From IMG/VR virus record IMGVR_UViG_3300040751_001956, positions 1 to 52,856 of that record: DNA of 52,856 bases. One strand, given 5' to 3'. The DNA is from a virus. Under the pieces are notes generated by a model. It ran no database searches. It was given only the letters and a program-made list of their open reading frames with translations, and was not told the origin of the DNA. The stretch's first letter is position 1. Every line of letters begins with the position of its first letter. Of the stretch, positions 30,101-39,637 are shown piece after piece. The translations under genes and the position numbers were made by a program.

Positions 30101-32736
30101 CCTAATTTAATCTCCTGATCCAAATCATAGAAAGGAAGGGAGTTTAATAAGAGATAAGATGATTTTGCATATTTACCCTTCGCATTTGATTGGAAGAAAT
30201 CTTCATATACCGCCTTATGGAAATAAGGGGTATTAATCATACTTGTTGTGTTCCCATCGATATTCACGTTGGTGAACATATTGCTATGGTAAACAGTGTT
30301 AATCCATTCTTTCGGTTTTATTGGTGATGATATGAATCCATTAGATGTGTCAACAACAAACGTATCTTTAATATTTAAATCTCCTTTAGTGAGTGTTGTT
30401 TTACCTATATATCCCAAGTATTCCTGAGAATTATATGGGTACATATTTACCCTATAATCCTCTACTTCATAATTAAGTAAGTCACTACTTAGTTTTGGGT
30501 ATTGATCGTCTAAAGTATTACTGTCAGGACCCCCATATTCATCTAAAATAAATGATTCATTAATCCCGTCTCTCATGTATGGAATTGTGGGGATACCATC
30601 TTCATAATATGGATATCTTTCAAAGGGTGAGAAACCTTGTAAGTACTCTTTTAGTTTCCCAACCGTAGTTACTTCTCGTAGTACATCGACAATGAAATAA
30701 TCTTCCTTTACCCTCTCATTCAATGTGTTAAACTCATGTTTTGCCAATTCAGGTAAAACAGTGTCTTTAGTAAAAGTGTCGAAAAGAGTCATGTACCTCG
30801 CTCTTTCCATAATTTCGTAAATGACAGATGCAAATATTTTATCTGTGTATGGGAAATAATCCGTTAATGTATTAAACGTAGATATGTTTTTAATTTGATT
30901 TTCATCCGACGCAGAACTATCAAAGGTAAAAGTTGTCTTATCGAAAGTTCTTTCCTTTTCCGCTAAATTGTCTGTTATTTGTTGTGAGACCGCCATGTAC
31001 TCCTCAACAAATTCAACCTCAGGCCATAACGTTGCATTATCCGAATTTAATTTTCTAATTAAATCCTGATCTGCGGGGTATGCGAGAACCTTTGTGGAAT
31101 CGGCACTTTGTTTTTTCACTTCGGGCCACGGATAAATTGCACCTTCCTCAGTTGATTCATTACTAAACCCAACTAACAGATCCCTTCTTGTATCTCTGAC
31201 ATTATATGCCCTGAAATGGACATTACTCATTAACCTGACATAAGTGTCGGCACCTGCCAAAATAACACCAAAGATGTTTCGTATTGTTGGTTCAAAACCA
31301 AGACCCCCATTACTACTACTCTTTATAATGGTATTCATTGTTTCCTCTACCTTGTCTTGTAATCTTTTCTTTTCCTTATTAAATGAAGATGCGATTTCTG
31401 ATATATCATCAAAGATTTGACCCATTGAAACCCCTATCTTACCGTTTAAATCTGTTTTATAATACAGACTAACATCACTTACAGGATTTCGAAGATTAAC
31501 ATTGAAATTGTTAAACTTATTTTTATTTGATTTACTTCTTAATAAGTCAGTTATTGCCTGTTGTATCTTTTTTATTTCTTTGGATTTTGATTTTAGTATG
31601 GACTCCAATGTTCCACCTGTATCACCAACAATTGTTTTGGTGTTACCTCCGACCTGTTTATTCAAAAAGTAAAATGGTATGTCATCAACTAATTGATATT
31701 CTTTAGTGACATTGGTTGTTCCCCACGATTGTACGGTAGACGCAAAATCAACTATCTTATCATCAAACTCCTTTACCAATCCAAAAAGTTTCATGTCCAC
31801 AATACCATTTTCCCCAAAAATTTCTTTTTCAAGTAATTGGTCAAGTCTTTTTGCCTTTGCAATCAACTCTCTTAGTGTTGGATTAACATTTTCAGGTATC
31901 GTTATCAAACCTTTTCTTCTATACTCTTGATAAACAGATAACATAGTTTGGTATCCCCTTGACGATTTAGAAAGTTTGACTTCGGTTTCTCCTGTGTCTT
32001 CATTTGTTTTACCCTTAGTTGGTATTTCAATACCGTACATATAGGGAGCATTTAAAACAGATGTTAAGGATATGTCATTAAGATATGCGTAGGTTGATCC
32101 CACGAATTTGGCGTTACTCTCAAAGTTTCCGTTTGAATCGTTGTATGAGGTATTAAAACTAACTAAGTGTAGTCTGTACCTTACCGCCTTCCCATAAAAA
32201 CCTTTAACGGTTAGATAGAAAACAGGCCATGGAATGTGGAAAAACGCACCGTAAGGTGATTGTTTAGGTGCGTCAAAAAGGACTTTACCTCTTACATCGA
32301 CAAAATTAATATTGACGTATGGTATAAAGTTTGCACCCTTAACCTCTATTTGAACACTTGTCATTCCAAAAGACTGACCACTTTGGTCTATGTCTTTTAG
32401 TCGATTACCATTATCGTCTCTCCTACCTGAATTTTGGTTAGTGTATAAATCTGTCCACGAAGTGTCTAAGTATTCACCATTTTTATTCTGTAAAAGATTC
32501 AGTGTTCCCTTCGCAATCGAAGTTAGTGTTCCTCCTCCATTATTTGAACTATTAAGTGATGTTCTTGGGATGAGATCCGCTTCGAGATTTACATAGTAGA
32601 CAAAGTTTTCTGCGTTTGTTCCACGAGGTTCTACAACCCCATTATTCACAACAGAGTTTGGGTCGACAAAAATCAGATTGTTCTGATCGACCTTAACTAA
32701 AATGTTTTCACTTTCTGTGGAATCAGTCCTCGCCAT
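27112..32736 (-). CDS. Very large baseplate hub-like protein, 1874 aa
   Basis: Residues about 122-190 (FGMTSVQIEVKGANFIPYVN, then AFFHIPWPVFYLTVKGFYGK) and about 1570-1630 (CSVEMMGDVMIQPTMYFQLK, then VPLFEGAYWIVEVSHRI and TTSFTGVRMPK) have the pattern of phage hub proteins of the gp27/gpD type, in which a 'G-D-x-x-I-x-P-x-M-x-F' strand and 'G-x-Y-x-I-x-x-V-x-H' precede a beta domain (family knowledge). T4 gp27 is only about 390 aa, so the intervening ~1,400 residues are extra. The C-terminus (MKDLRLQEGDVVYFDIR) is a small beta domain. Its start overlaps the gp53-like gene by 14 nt; no octamer of its own. A hub role is probable but not proven. Confidence 0.75.
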   Translation of the reverse strand: MARTDSTESENILVKVDQNNLIFVDPNSVVNNGVVEPRGTNAENFVYYVNLEADLIPRTSLNSSNNGGGTLTSIAKGTLNLLQNKNGEYLDTSWTDLYTNQNSGRRDDNGNRLKDIDQSGQSFGMTSVQIEVKGANFIPYVNINFVDVRGKVLFDAPKQSPYGAFFHIPWPVFYLTVKGFYGKAVRYRLHLVSFNTSYNDSNGNFESNAKFVGSTYAYLNDISLTSVLNAPYMYGIEIPTKGKTNEDTGETEVKLSKSSRGYQTMLSVYQEYRRKGLITIPENVNPTLRELIAKAKRLDQLLEKEIFGENGIVDMKLFGLVKEFDDKIVDFASTVQSWGTTNVTKEYQLVDDIPFYFLNKQVGGNTKTIVGDTGGTLESILKSKSKEIKKIQQAITDLLRSKSNKNKFNNFNVNLRNPVSDVSLYYKTDLNGKIGVSMGQIFDDISEIASSFNKEKKRLQDKVEETMNTIIKSSSNGGLGFEPTIRNIFGVILAGADTYVRLMSNVHFRAYNVRDTRRDLLVGFSNESTEEGAIYPWPEVKKQSADSTKVLAYPADQDLIRKLNSDNATLWPEVEFVEEYMAVSQQITDNLAEKERTFDKTTFTFDSSASDENQIKNISTFNTLTDYFPYTDKIFASVIYEIMERARYMTLFDTFTKDTVLPELAKHEFNTLNERVKEDYFIVDVLREVTTVGKLKEYLQGFSPFERYPYYEDGIPTIPYMRDGINESFILDEYGGPDSNTLDDQYPKLSSDLLNYEVEDYRVNMYPYNSQEYLGYIGKTTLTKGDLNIKDTFVVDTSNGFISSPIKPKEWINTVYHSNMFTNVNIDGNTTSMINTPYFHKAVYEDFFQSNAKGKYAKSSYLLLNSLPFYDLDQEIKLGGNKVRMSNLFREIGSSHYIPYHLILKWGSIYHRYKKYILEGVDIMDNITTQIDGGEYFDNNLNLTFTGITRSNQTDIGLHPYYSSIYHQVVNGYLYYDVTDTTSNSFENSITNNILKIRSFKVGDFNYYNSFVDNSRYDVDDKRYTILPSHGQKIRVSSVNGQYPYSTDFGIGEQFNFNVDWVEDHKDEFQFDTVTFPSYNQKLVSTNNTISIESNTKKVIDLIATFDPYILDEFESAFLEFSTEVVDTQVDLSRYPNMTYNRFQNLLKELVTVEKVDGDDLTNLETIERAISIRQEKKQTTITSNILSGNNLMKLTITNPKELNLEKLNSYVGVSERTVNGEFNVSQLTNNTKYIELYLGEDMDGYYQEFFSVSNIELSEDNVLSHRQIIQTYAGWRQSGEQPSRTNFEEYLRTEILVPHEERLSMFLNRLLSRMSGLERVQDKNNNLGIIKSFGQDPLKLEVYNNFKLFNDRWTAGNSLGQRLIMEEFLFLDKANRDIGNDLFFDVKKLIPLGMPESQNLRLYNAISQLLSRNNLDIRPLPSYVNFYGNDTRRGKTKTSSDVASLLFGKFLDVDVEYSLPKIIIQYVGKPSSHVDASSINKDYKFKNDTFNVGGTNDNPVLITDPNYFEREDIKNSNKVVAFEVSFGDQNQGIFKSIKLDQSQFKSTFESNLAIENTARSESGSGITQVDTQLYDIYKTRSYSCSVEMMGDVMIQPTMYFQLKNVPLFEGAYWIVEVSHRIENNNITTSFTGVRMPKDGLPNPKDSFSASYRILYDKIMNSALAKIKAQTELESDKDITNGPKLKETITIPGEVKTSDSGVTEFAVPFNGYNGNQTIEKVKYKGQIWYKTRVTKINENTPNTLALPLLITNSGRLVNPSNMKYTNITPNSNYYYFLDFDKKKVQTGNIPEDLVFNCKTDFKNPLNGRTKTVDSDAQLNISVGDPYIEGPVDVNSVTISDSSGTKVITGMGMSPKLMKDLRLQEGDVVYFDIRQ

Positions 32737-33049
32737 AATATAAGTTGTACAACTCTACCGCCTTTTTATATTCTTGTAAAGTAGCGACCAAAGGAAACGG
32801 TATTCTTAAAACAAAATTATTAGGTATCTCAAATTCGATACTTCCTGCATTAGGGTTCGCTTGTAAAATCAACCACCCAAAAACAGGACTTCCATAATAT
32901 TCCTGAGATATCTTATCTAATCTGTCCTTTCCTTTTTTGTATTGTACATACTTATCTGTCGATCTGATTGGAATCTCGATACCCGGTACTATTTTAAAGT
33001 CACCATCAGTCTCGAAAAACTCGTATCTGTTGAAATATTCTCTACTCAT
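32723..33049 (-). CDS. 53: Baseplate protein, gp53/LysM-like, 108 aa
   Basis: The core YKKGKDRLDKISQEYYGSPV followed by FGWLILQANPN matches the LysM-like fold of gp53 and tail protein X families, where D-x-L-x-x-I-x-x-x-Y-Y-G precedes a W-x-L-I-x-x-x-N. These proteins clamp hub or wedge components in contractile tails (established for T4 gp53). It is shorter than T4 gp53 (196 aa). ATGA overlap with the upstream 1571-aa gene and 14-nt overlap with the downstream hub-like gene indicate a tightly coupled baseplate operon. Confidence 0.8.
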   Translation of the reverse strand: MSREYFNRYEFFETDGDFKIVPGIEIPIRSTDKYVQYKKGKDRLDKISQEYYGSPVFGWLILQANPNAGSIEFEIPNNFVLRIPFPLVATLQEYKKAVELYNLYYGED

Positions 33050-36000
33050 GGTTTATAGAAATTTAGTTTAGTACCAAGTGTTACTTTACTTGAATGTACT
33101 TTTATCAATTCATCAAGTTGTGTGGATGGTGATGATATTTCAATCTCTTCCACTACACCGAAGTTCGATGGAGATTCATTCTTTTTAGGTTTAAACTTCT
33201 TAAGTCTAATCCTCTCTTCTTTTGTTTCTTCAAAGAAGTTATCGATTTTCTTAGAGATTTTGTTAAAAATCTTTTGTGGGAATATCGTTGTATCTTCTTT
33301 ATAAATGTTCTTAATCTCCTCCTCTTTTCCGTATAATAATACAGATAAAATTTCACTTAGTGTAGTGATGCCCATATTCCCAAGTGAAGTAAAATCTACT
33401 GATGTATCTAAGTCTTTTTCGAACTCGTCATAATTTTTATCGAAGTAGTCAATTATGTGATCATATTGTTCATATAAAGAACTGAAAGTAAATCCTGATA
33501 AATCCGCTTGTGTCCCGTTACCATCATCAATTTTACCATCACTAACGTATTTTGTGAGGTAGTTTAGTTTATCTAAACTCGATATAATTTTATTTCTTTT
33601 AGAAGCGAGATCTTTTAAAGATGATAATGAGATTAATTCATCTAACTTACTCTCAACCAACTCAGTTAATTTTTCCCTTAAGATGTAGTTTGATCTTTCC
33701 AACTTATCCGATGAAAGGAACCTGTCAAATTTCATCATAGTGGAAACATCCAAATCATTAATTGCGGCATTAAGTTTTGCTTTGGTGTCGTTAACCATGA
33801 AATCAAAACTGTTCCTTATTGGATCAAATTCACCAAACATAGTTATCTCTCTCGTGCTTGTATTTGTTGTGTACACATCATACTTGTTTATAGACCTGTA
33901 GTTAGGTGAAAAAACTAATGAGTGTACTTGTGGTCCAAAAGATGTTAAAACGTCGTTATATGTCGTCTTATAGGTTTCAAAGTATCCCTCGACATCATCC
34001 AAAGATGAAATGAGTTCTCCGTAAGAAAGTTCCTCTCCCGATCCACCTATGTATTTTCCTTGTGTTATTTCGTTTTCACTTCCTATTTGTTGTTGGTTGG
34101 GTGTTTGACTTGACGGTCCGGCCTTCTGTAAACTCTCTAAAAATTCTTTAGTAAATTCTGCTGCGTCTTGACCGTCAATTGTACTATTGGTACTTACAGA
34201 TCTTGGGTCATACATTTCTGTGTTTGCGAAGAAATTAGATGATAATGCATTCTGTAATCTCTCAACAGGTTTTTCAAGTCCTTGACCACCAATAAAGTTA
34301 ACTTGCATCGTAACATTTGCAATCATTGGTTGTACCCCAATACCTTCAGGATTCATATCCCATACACCATCATCGTAATTGATGTTTACGTCTCTTACAA
34401 CAATTTTGGAGTGATAGAAATCACCAATCCTTACCACACAAATTGGTGGTGGTCCAAAACTTGTATTCCTCGCGTTTATGTCATTATTATCCGCAATACC
34501 TTTTAATGGTATAGTATCACCCGGTCTAACACATTGTAATAAGAAAGTTAGTCTTGAGTTAAGACCTTCAGGTGTTGTTGAGTGAAATGCGGGGTGAAAA
34601 TATTTTAATTTCTCTGTTAAACTTTTAAATGTTACGGGTGAATCTTCCTCCATTACTTTGAAATAGTAACACTCAGACAATGTCTTCATGATTATCTTTT
34701 TCATTTCATCGATACGAGGTTTCTGTTTCGGTGGTGTGATTGGATCGGGAGTTACCTTAACTCTAATCTTATTTTCAATATCAGGTATAACGTCTGCGGG
34801 TTTCACATCGAACTGAACTATCCCGTGTCTACAGTAGAATGTGGGTGGTGCAGTTCTTTTTAGTGGGCTATTTGATTGGATTTCATCTGTGTGACAATCA
34901 ATGTTAACATCTCCACCACCAAATGTACTTTCATTGGTAGTTGCATTTTCTCCCACACCCTTATATAGTACACTTAAAGACCCTTCCACGCCTTCGTATC
35001 CAAGTTTCTCAAACGTATATGTCGTACCCCCCGATACCACTTCAGTACCTGAGGGTGGTGTTGTGGTAGTAAAATCAATATCAGTTGTTTTTTTAGCTAT
35101 CCTACTTACAACATCTTTATATATACTATGTGCCCTCCTAAGTGATAATTTTACGTTATAGTCATCTCCCGCGATTGAAGAGGTGCTCGAAAATATTTGT
35201 ACCTTAATATCTTTAATTTCACCTTTCTCTATCCTTGAAACAAGTTCGTCTGTTTTATCTGTATAACTCTTATAATCCTTTTTTAAAGTATTGTATGCAC
35301 TTTCGATTTTACTTTTAACGAGTTGATAATCGTCTGTTGTTCCTGTAACGTCAGTTCTACCAAATATTACCTTTTTATCGTTTTTCTTGGTGGCCGTTTC
35401 ACTACCCGAGAAAAGAAGATTTAAACCATTATCTAAATCTTTAAAATATGTCCCATTAGATTGGTCAATGTTGCCATTCCCATCCTCAAACATATTTTTA
35501 TAATTTTCATATTCCTGTTCGTATGTTGTTGGTGATTGAACCTGACTATTCCCTATCCTTGGGAAATCATTAGGGAAATATAAGTTCATTTTAACAGGTG
35601 CCTCTTTTGGTTGTGGTTGTGGACTCGTATCGGGTTTTTCTTCACCCAAATCTTCCGTTTCAATTTTGTATTTTAAAATCTCTTCTTGATCATTACCACC
35701 CTCTAACCATCTTTTAATACTACTAAGGTCGTCTTTTGTTAAAGTGGTATATGTTCTAATTAAAGAATAAAAATCCACCTCCTCACATCCCGCGAAGAAC
35801 GCATTAATGTAGTTTTCCGATTCTTCATCGGACATTCCTTTGAATACTTTTTGTACCAATAAGTTTAATATACTTGGGTGATCGACAACCACTTTAAAGG
35901 ATATCTGACCCGACCTCTCTGTTTGTTGATAGGTATATATCGGTTCAGGTCTTCCTAAAAATGTATTTGTTTCCCATCTCGCATTGTTCTGTTCATTTAC

Positions 36001-37761
36001 TTTAATGTCGTATGGTGGGAACCACATTACTCTACCACCATTAGGTCCTCTTTCACAATATGGTAAATCACTATATGTATAACCCGGTAGTGTTGATGTC
36101 TTCCACGCTAAATTCTCAATAGAGAACATGTATTTTTTAGCAACATAGGAATCACCTTGTTTAACAATATTTGTCGATCCCTCGAAAGAACCTTGACCAT
36201 TGGACATTGGTGCAATGTTTAGGTTCCATGGTTTTGTCATTACACTCGAATCGAACTTCCTAATATTACCCGTTCTCTTCATTGTGTCAGACATATTCAT
36301 ATATGGATCATCTTTTGTCCAAACCCTACAATATTCAACACCCGTTTCTTGACCATATTTATCAACATACTTGACCGCAGAACCTCGAGATATCATTGTA
36401 TTACCCTCTCTAAAAATTCTACTCGTTTGATCAATTGCGTTTGCAACGTGTGATCTTGCGGCACCACCATCAGATGGCATAGTCTCAATTAACTCTTGGG
36501 TTTTACCCATGATAGAATCACTTCTGAAATTGTATCTTGTGGAGAGACTATCTTCTAATTGAGATCTTTCAAAATTATATTCCGCATTACCCTCACCTAA
36601 TTTATTTTGTGATTTGGTGCTGTACCATGTTAAATTACCACCTATAGGTCCTCCCTGAGTGATCGGTCTTTGTCTTTCAAATAACTGAGTCTGAACAGGA
36701 TCAAACATTAAACTTAGATAGTAACTACTTCTTACGATGTTGTCGTTGAAGTCCCCCATCGCATATTTAACGTCTTCACCTCTATCATCACCTATATACG
36801 CCCCTTGAGTTGGTGCACCTAAACCAAGAACGTCGTTTATCGCATCCCCAACTACATTAGGGAAGTTAAATAGTTTTGATGATTGTTGTGACCTTGCTGA
36901 TTTGGAATAGTCAGGTGCATATCTTGAGAATCTTAAATTATCAAATAAAACATCTTTTTGTCCTGAACCCATATAATCTATCATTAGATCAGATGGTTTA
37001 GCACTCAATTTAGGTCTTCTTTGGATACCAATTAATGAACCTAATACCCCTGTAATGTCTTGTATAATTTGTCCCGCGGTTGTTTGTGCCTCGGGCCTAT
37101 AATTGACAGGATTTGCGGGATTGCTTAAATAATCACCCGGTATTTCACTCCACGGGAATTCAACCCCCGCAACTGTTTGTAAAAAATCAATTGCCTTTCC
37201 GGGTAGGGTTTTCGCAACTGTAATCTTATAGTTCTTTTCTACTAAACTTTCTTTACCTGTGATAAGGTTTATTGCCGTTGCGGTATTACCTTCTAACGCA
37301 TCTATAAGTCTTACTCTACCGTAAGTTGCTGCGACTAAATTCTGTGTAATTCTTGCAAGTACGGGTCCTTGTTCGTTTTCCCTAATGTGTCTTGCTGCGA
37401 ACTTCATCATATTTGACTCCTGATCATAGTTGTCAGTAGTCATAATACTAATGAAATTACCATATGAACCTTGTGTGAAATAAGGATACAAACCAAGATC
37501 CTCAAGTCGAGTTAAATCTCTTAATGTTTCAACTGTGTCGAAATTGTCTGCAGTAAAAGTGTTCCTTGTATCGGGAATTGCAAGATATGTTTGTAAGTTA
37601 GTATCTACCTCACCGGGATCAATATTGGGTTGATCTCTTAGGTTTTCTACAGAGTATGCCGAAGACGTAAATGTTTGGGGACCGTTTGGTTGTTGTAACG
37701 TCCTTGCCAATATACTGTCCCTAAACTGTGACGTTGAATTGAAATCTAAATAACTCGGCAT
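33046..37761 (-). CDS. Giant tail-tube cap/baseplate protein with OmpA-like motif, 1571 aa
   Basis: Residues about 505-660 contain AKKYMFSIENLAWKTSTLPG, GGRVMWFPPYDIKVNEQ and FLGRPEPIYTYQQTERSGQI then SFKVVVDHPSI, a tube-like domain resembling gp48/gp54-type tube initiators. Residues about 850-885 (VQIFSSTSSIAGDDYNVKLS then LRRAHSIYKDVVSRI) look like an OmpA-C peptidoglycan-binding signature (Y-N-x-x-L-S-x-x-R-A). The C-terminal third is coiled-coil-like and charged, ending KVTLGTKLNFYKP. It follows the tape measure gene as gp48/54 do in T4. Octamer TATTTATA ends 13 nt upstream. Confidence 0.75.
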   Translation of the reverse strand: MPSYLDFNSTSQFRDSILARTLQQPNGPQTFTSSAYSVENLRDQPNIDPGEVDTNLQTYLAIPDTRNTFTADNFDTVETLRDLTRLEDLGLYPYFTQGSYGNFISIMTTDNYDQESNMMKFAARHIRENEQGPVLARITQNLVAATYGRVRLIDALEGNTATAINLITGKESLVEKNYKITVAKTLPGKAIDFLQTVAGVEFPWSEIPGDYLSNPANPVNYRPEAQTTAGQIIQDITGVLGSLIGIQRRPKLSAKPSDLMIDYMGSGQKDVLFDNLRFSRYAPDYSKSARSQQSSKLFNFPNVVGDAINDVLGLGAPTQGAYIGDDRGEDVKYAMGDFNDNIVRSSYYLSLMFDPVQTQLFERQRPITQGGPIGGNLTWYSTKSQNKLGEGNAEYNFERSQLEDSLSTRYNFRSDSIMGKTQELIETMPSDGGAARSHVANAIDQTSRIFREGNTMISRGSAVKYVDKYGQETGVEYCRVWTKDDPYMNMSDTMKRTGNIRKFDSSVMTKPWNLNIAPMSNGQGSFEGSTNIVKQGDSYVAKKYMFSIENLAWKTSTLPGYTYSDLPYCERGPNGGRVMWFPPYDIKVNEQNNARWETNTFLGRPEPIYTYQQTERSGQISFKVVVDHPSILNLLVQKVFKGMSDEESENYINAFFAGCEEVDFYSLIRTYTTLTKDDLSSIKRWLEGGNDQEEILKYKIETEDLGEEKPDTSPQPQPKEAPVKMNLYFPNDFPRIGNSQVQSPTTYEQEYENYKNMFEDGNGNIDQSNGTYFKDLDNGLNLLFSGSETATKKNDKKVIFGRTDVTGTTDDYQLVKSKIESAYNTLKKDYKSYTDKTDELVSRIEKGEIKDIKVQIFSSTSSIAGDDYNVKLSLRRAHSIYKDVVSRIAKKTTDIDFTTTTPPSGTEVVSGGTTYTFEKLGYEGVEGSLSVLYKGVGENATTNESTFGGGDVNIDCHTDEIQSNSPLKRTAPPTFYCRHGIVQFDVKPADVIPDIENKIRVKVTPDPITPPKQKPRIDEMKKIIMKTLSECYYFKVMEEDSPVTFKSLTEKLKYFHPAFHSTTPEGLNSRLTFLLQCVRPGDTIPLKGIADNNDINARNTSFGPPPICVVRIGDFYHSKIVVRDVNINYDDGVWDMNPEGIGVQPMIANVTMQVNFIGGQGLEKPVERLQNALSSNFFANTEMYDPRSVSTNSTIDGQDAAEFTKEFLESLQKAGPSSQTPNQQQIGSENEITQGKYIGGSGEELSYGELISSLDDVEGYFETYKTTYNDVLTSFGPQVHSLVFSPNYRSINKYDVYTTNTSTREITMFGEFDPIRNSFDFMVNDTKAKLNAAINDLDVSTMMKFDRFLSSDKLERSNYILREKLTELVESKLDELISLSSLKDLASKRNKIISSLDKLNYLTKYVSDGKIDDGNGTQADLSGFTFSSLYEQYDHIIDYFDKNYDEFEKDLDTSVDFTSLGNMGITTLSEILSVLLYGKEEEIKNIYKEDTTIFPQKIFNKISKKIDNFFEETKEERIRLKKFKPKKNESPSNFGVVEEIEISSPSTQLDELIKVHSSKVTLGTKLNFYKP

Positions 37762-37774
37762 ATTATCTTTTTTA

Positions 37775-37782
37775 TATAAATA
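37775..37782 (-). promoter_or_regulatory. Candidate late-promoter octamer (TATTTATA)
   Basis: Minus-strand TATTTATA ends 13 nt before ATG 37761, followed by TAAAAAAGATAAT, the A-rich leader style seen at other starts. Confidence 0.5.
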
Positions 37783-37803
37783 GATTGATGTGTAAATCCA
37801 TCA

Positions 37804-39624
37804 TTAATTATTTGATGTATATGACCTACTATTGTCAACTATCCACTGTTCAGGATTTAATGTCCATTGTTTTTGGAAAGAACCTACGACTTGGTCACTT
37901 TTTACATTGTGTTCATGGATAACCTTCGTTGTTGTTTGAGTTGTTGTTCCCTGAACTTGTTTTCTTCTTTCTTCTTGTTCTTTTATTTGTTCAGTGGTCC
38001 CTAATTTATCTTGGATTTTTCGAATCACCGCACTTCCTTCAAGACCAAAACTCTCTACTAATTTATCAGTACTCATACCAATAATATCACTTATGTTTTG
38101 TCCCGTGTCCTTCGCATCTATCCCAACTAACTTTTCAATTTGATTGTCCGCAACACCCGCAGCCCTTAGTCTCGCTAAGGTTACTAAGTAATTAACATCT
38201 CTATTAATGTTCTCAACCGCGGTTGCTTGTCTTCTAACAATTTCACCTTCGGACATTTGTTTAAACTCGTCTTGGTATTTGAGTAGTGTTTTAGCAACAC
38301 TTTGATCGATCTTATCTAATGATATTGCAGTTGCACCCCCAAACTGTTTTTGTAATTCAGGACTTGTAAGTGCAATACTCATCTTACCGTCCTTCATTCT
38401 GGCGATGTTGGTTAAGAATTCTTCTTGTTCCTCACTTAACCCTAAACCTGACATCATCTGACTCGCTTGCATTCTTTCCTGTTGTGCGATTGCGGTCTGA
38501 GTAAGGTCTTTGACATCCATATTCAACGCTTTCGCAATATCCCTTGCTTGTCTAAGGTTCGCCCCCGTCACTTCGAACGCACCGGTCTCAGTATTATAGG
38601 TTGCTAAATTTTTGGAAACCCCTTCTAATGCACCTTGTAATCCCTCAACCTCATTGGTTGCCATATACATTAACCTAAGCGGATCGTTAAAATCACCAAA
38701 GGCGGCACCTAAAACTTGTAGGTTTGCAGATAGTTCTAACGCACCTTCGGGATCAAATACCTGATCGGCCACTTTAAATACATCTTGTAGGTTCATTCTA
38801 ACCTCAGTGGCCCTACGAACCATCTTTTCTAACCCCTCAACACTATTTTGGAATCCGTACTGATTTAATTTTTCTATATTTTCACTAATACCCTTAATAG
38901 TGGTTTTAGATTGGAGTCCTAATTCTAATGATCTCTCACCCGCATCTGCGATAGATTCTTGTGCCTGTGATGCCCCTATACCAACCTTTTCAAATTCTGA
39001 ATATGAACTAACAATTTCTGCCATATCCATACCGTAGGCTTGTGCTATTTCACCCGCACGTACTAACATATCAGCACCAACTAAGGCAAACCTACCTGTG
39101 GTGTCCACTAATTCTTTTGCCGAGTCAACTAATTCATCAAAAGGGATTCCTAACCTTATAAGTGCGGGTTGGGCTCTTGTGATTTCTTCTCTAAACTCTT
39201 CTGATAGTGTCCCTGTTAGACCTAACTTTTCATTAACTTCAGTTAATAGGTAACTTTGTTCCGCGGCGTAGTCAGCAACCGCCTTAGTTCCAAGTTCCGC
39301 AAGGACAGTACCGATTTTCTCTATTATATTACCACTCTTCTGAGTAGTTATAGCATTTACGGTGTCCATTAGATAATCAGGACCTTGGGGTGCTGATGTT
39401 TGTCTGAGACCTCCTTTTAATATGTTACCGAACCCTTCCATGAGAGTCTCCCCAAACCCTTTACCAAGGTTATTATTTGAATTACCACTACTACCACTAC
39501 CACCACTATCGTTTTGGTTTGATAGTTTTTGTATGATATTCTTATTACTTCGTTTCCACGAATCGTAATCTGCGGCGTCTCCGCCGGTGGATTCATAAAG
39601 TTTCCTTAGATCTCTCTCATTCAT
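37804..39624 (-). CDS. 29: Tape measure protein (gp29-like), 606 aa
   Basis: Sets tail length and is packed inside the tube. The protein is almost wholly helical with repeated Ala/Leu/Gln-rich heptad-like stretches (for example IIEKIGTVLAELGTKAVADY, MDMAEIVSSYSEFEKVGIGA and LEGVSKNLATYNTETGAFEV), typical of phage tape measures. A Gly/Ser/Asn-rich linker is at residues 40-55. T4 gp29 is 590 aa, so length agrees with a T4-like tail. It lies directly after the gp26-like gene and its frameshift extension, which is where tape measures lie relative to tail chaperones in most tailed phages. Octamer TATTTATA ends 4 nt upstream of the ATG. Confidence 0.82.
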   Translation of the reverse strand: MNERDLRKLYESTGGDAADYDSWKRSNKNIIQKLSNQNDSGGSGSSGNSNNNLGKGFGETLMEGFGNILKGGLRQTSAPQGPDYLMDTVNAITTQKSGNIIEKIGTVLAELGTKAVADYAAEQSYLLTEVNEKLGLTGTLSEEFREEITRAQPALIRLGIPFDELVDSAKELVDTTGRFALVGADMLVRAGEIAQAYGMDMAEIVSSYSEFEKVGIGASQAQESIADAGERSLELGLQSKTTIKGISENIEKLNQYGFQNSVEGLEKMVRRATEVRMNLQDVFKVADQVFDPEGALELSANLQVLGAAFGDFNDPLRLMYMATNEVEGLQGALEGVSKNLATYNTETGAFEVTGANLRQARDIAKALNMDVKDLTQTAIAQQERMQASQMMSGLGLSEEQEEFLTNIARMKDGKMSIALTSPELQKQFGGATAISLDKIDQSVAKTLLKYQDEFKQMSEGEIVRRQATAVENINRDVNYLVTLARLRAAGVADNQIEKLVGIDAKDTGQNISDIIGMSTDKLVESFGLEGSAVIRKIQDKLGTTEQIKEQEERRKQVQGTTTQTTTKVIHEHNVKSDQVVGSFQKQWTLNPEQWIVDNSRSYTSNN

Positions 39625-39628
39625 ACTA

Positions 39629-39636
39629 TATAAATA
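39629..39636 (-). promoter_or_regulatory. Candidate late-promoter octamer (TATTTATA)
   Basis: Minus-strand TATTTATA ends 4 nt before ATG 39624. It sits 1 nt after the stop of the frameshift extension, so a strong late start would fall between the chaperone and tape measure. Confidence 0.5.
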
Positions 39637-39637
39637 C

